Part shown: piece by piece, positions 5,483-6,215 of the stretch
Layout of the letters: every line of letters starts with the position of its first letter
How positions within the stretch are numbered: position 1 is the stretch's first letter
NCBI GenBank assembly: GCA_019307165.1
Contig: JAFDKD010000195.1
Coordinates: 1 to 6,215, forward strand
Length of the DNA: 6,215 nucleotides
Source of the DNA: Deltaproteobacteria bacterium
Lineage (GTDB): Bacteria > Desulfobacterota > DSM-4660 > Desulfatiglandales > Desulfatiglandaceae
Direction of reading: 5' to 3'
Notes under the pieces: generated by a model
The model's input: the letters and a program-made list of their open reading frames with translations, nothing else
Told to the model about the DNA's origin: nothing
The model's database searches: none
Made by a program: the position numbers and the translations under genes

Positions 5483-5578
5483 CCGCCCCCCAGGCCGGAG
5501 GCGGCGCTCATACCTGAATCTTGATAGATTCAACTTATAGTTATATTCCAATATCGTTATTTAGTAGAGGTAAATAAA

Positions 5579-5923
5579 TTACCGGCCGCAGATGTTTTCT
5601 CTCCGAATCACGGGAAGTCGTTCCACCAATACGGCGATTTCCCCGTCATCTTCGAGCCAGTGCCTCAGGTTCCCCAGCAAGCTGGCCACATAGGGACTGT
5701 TTTCTCCGCCGGAAAGATGATAATTGACCCATTGCCCATCCTTTTTGGACTGGACCATGTCGGCTTCTTCAAGTAATTTCAAATGCTTCGATACAGCCGG
5801 CTGGGAAATCTGAAGCGCTTCCCGCAATTCGCAGACACACATGGTCTTGTGTTGCAGCATTTTAACGATTTTGACCCGGTTCGGGTCCGACAGGGCCTTC
5901 ATGACCTTGATAAATTCCTTCAT
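5579..5923 (-). CDS. arsR: ArsR/SmtB-family arsenic-responsive repressor
   Basis: A 114-residue winged-helix protein. It has the family opening KALSDPNRVKIVKML (9-23), then MCVCELREAL (28-37) with the Cys29-Val-Cys31 pair that binds As(III) in E. coli-type ArsR, the recognition helix ISQPAVSKHLKLLEEADMV (39-57), and the wing KKDGQWVNYHL (60-70). A third cysteine, Cys112 in the tail ENICGR, could complete three-coordinate arsenite binding (inference). Without metalloid it should bind its own promoter and repress; As(III) would release it. The ATG at 5923 is preceded by AGGA about 9 bases upstream. The promoter and operator candidate lie just upstream (5953-5981). It heads the minus-strand cluster but is separated from the permease by a 467-base spacer, so whether it is co-transcribed is uncertain. 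Confidence 0.95.
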   Translation of the reverse strand: MKEFIKVMKALSDPNRVKIVKMLQHKTMCVCELREALQISQPAVSKHLKLLEEADMVQSKKDGQWVNYHLSGGENSPYVASLLGNLRHWLEDDGEIAVLVERLPVIRRENICGR

Positions 5924-5952
5924 GGCATCCGTCCTGTAATGGGGTTGCCTCT

Positions 5953-5981
5953 AGTATAACCAAACAGTAATATATTGTCAA
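5953..5981 (-). promoter_or_regulatory. Sigma-70 promoter of arsR
   Basis: On the minus strand TTGACA (5981-5976, perfect -35 box) is followed by a 17-base spacer and TATACT (5958-5953, five of six -10 positions). The -10 box ends 29 bases before the arsR ATG, which leaves a 5' leader of about 20-25 bases with room for the ribosome-binding site. Spacing and match are close to ideal, so this is a strong promoter that would need repression. Confidence 0.9.
5964..5978. promoter_or_regulatory. Candidate ArsR operator (imperfect dyad in the promoter spacer)
   Basis: The 15 bases ACAGTAATATATTGT have the dyad pattern ACAnTAnnnTAnTGT, with ten of fifteen positions symmetric. The dyad lies in the spacer and overlaps the edge of the -35 box, where a bound ArsR dimer would block RNA polymerase. 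AT-rich dyads at this position are usual for ArsR-family repressors. The assignment to ArsR is inferred from location. Confidence 0.6.
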
Positions 5982-5998
5982 GGTGTCGGGCGGGAACA

Positions 5999-6159
5999 AA
6001 GAATATCGAATATCGAATACCTGCCTTCCGAAGTCTCGCACGAAGGAAGGTCGAACAAGGAATGTCGAAGGAATGAGGAAATTTAGAATTTAGGATTTAG
6101 AATTTGGATTTTAGTAAAGTCAGATATTGACATGCCAAATTTAGTCGGCATCTTTTTTG
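5999..6159. other. Gene-free DNA upstream of arsR with degenerate short repeats
   Basis: No gene is visible between the arsR promoter and the right edge. GAATATC occurs at 6001 and again as GAATATCGAATAC, followed by GGTCGAACAAGGAATGTCG and GAAGGAATGAGG. From about 6080, TTTAGAATTTAGGATTTAG with a further AATTTGGATTTT is an imperfect tandem repeat of a TTAGAAT/TTAGGAT core. ATGCC at 6132-6136 can pair with GGCAT at 6147-6151 just before CTTTTTT, a weak terminator-like form on the plus strand, but no gene leads into it. Confidence 0.55.
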
Positions 6160-6215
6160 CCGCCCTCCGCCCTCCGCCCTCCGCCCTCCGCCCTCCGCCC
6201 TCCGCCCTCCGCCCT
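6160..6215. repeat. Tandem 7-base repeat CCGCCCT, 8 perfect copies to the window edge
   Basis: The 7-mer CCGCCCT is repeated eight times without error from 6160 to the last base, so the array probably continues beyond the window. One strand is purely pyrimidine plus single G per unit, giving a strong strand asymmetry. It follows a TTTTTTG run and lies in intergenic DNA. Perfect copies point to slippage and likely copy-number variation. Confidence 0.97.

Larger units (their letters stand above)
5112..5578. other. Gene-free, repeat-rich spacer between arsR and the permease
   Basis: The 467 bases hold no credible gene; an open frame on the plus strand (5261-5524) runs through palindromic repeats and lacks a ribosome-binding site. 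The part next to the permease (about 5145-5225) is made of low-complexity segments such as GTTACACGTTACGCG and CTCGCAAAGAACGC, which resemble mobile intergenic repeats. From 5250 to 5482 come four palindromic units, listed separately. From 5515 to 5578 it turns AT-rich, with a 6-base hairpin (TGAATC / GATTCA) at 5515-5532. I found no convincing sigma-70 promoter for the permease and no intrinsic terminator for arsR, so read-through from the arsR promoter remains possible. Confidence 0.7.

Noticed and set aside
5261..5524. 87-residue plus-strand frame in the spacer
   Set aside because: It is built from palindromic intergenic repeats, has no ribosome-binding site and no protein-like composition.
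5515..5532. TGAATC-TTGATA-GATTCA hairpin downstream of arsR as a terminator
   Set aside because: The stem is short and AT-rich, and no T-run follows on the minus strand.

Overview
This window looks like a piece of chromosome from an anaerobic Gram-negative bacterium, most likely in the deltaproteobacterial / Desulfobacterota range. That placement is an inference from three things: the style of the arsenic operon (Acr3, a CcdA-type protein, several small CxxC proteins and an ArsP-like permease), the moderately GC-rich genes, and intergenic DNA full of short palindromic and tandem repeats. No rRNA, tRNA, CRISPR array or insertion sequence is visible.

Layout. Bases 1-516 (+ strand) hold the tail of a VapB-type antitoxin and a complete VapC PIN-domain toxin, a type II toxin-antitoxin pair cut by the left edge. 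After a short convergent gap (517-588), everything up to 5923 lies on the minus strand. In transcription order (right to left) it reads: arsR repressor (5923-5579); a 467-base repeat-rich spacer; an ArsP/DUF318-type membrane permease (5111-3885); a 167-residue protein joining an unassigned N-terminal domain to a CxxC thioredoxin-like domain (3871-3368); a 78-residue redox-active disulfide protein (3276-3040); an exported thioredoxin-like protein (2908-2522); a CcdA-type transmembrane thiol-electron carrier (2504-1797); and the arsenite exporter Acr3 (1785-589). Upstream of arsR is a near-consensus sigma-70 promoter (TTGACA, 17-base spacer, TATACT) with an imperfect dyad in the spacer that is a good candidate ArsR operator. 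The right end (about 5999-6215) has no gene. It holds AT-rich degenerate repeats and eight perfect copies of the 7-mer CCGCCCT that run off the window.

How the genes may work together (inference). ArsR should sense As(III) through its Cys-Val-Cys motif and release the promoter. Acr3 exports arsenite; the ArsP-like permease may export a trivalent, possibly methylated, arsenical. The CcdA-type protein would carry reducing equivalents from cytoplasmic thioredoxin across the inner membrane to the exported CxxC protein, while the two cytoplasmic CxxC proteins could reduce thiols or pass metalloid on. No arsC arsenate reductase, arsA ATPase, arsD chaperone or arsM methyltransferase is present in the window. 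The set therefore looks built around trivalent arsenic plus thiol redox chemistry.

The points most worth a second look are: the pairing of two unrelated exporter types with three CxxC proteins and CcdA; a 27-base in-frame repeat array inside the permease; the unassigned N-terminal domain of the 167-residue protein; and the inverted and direct palindromic repeats between arsR and the permease.
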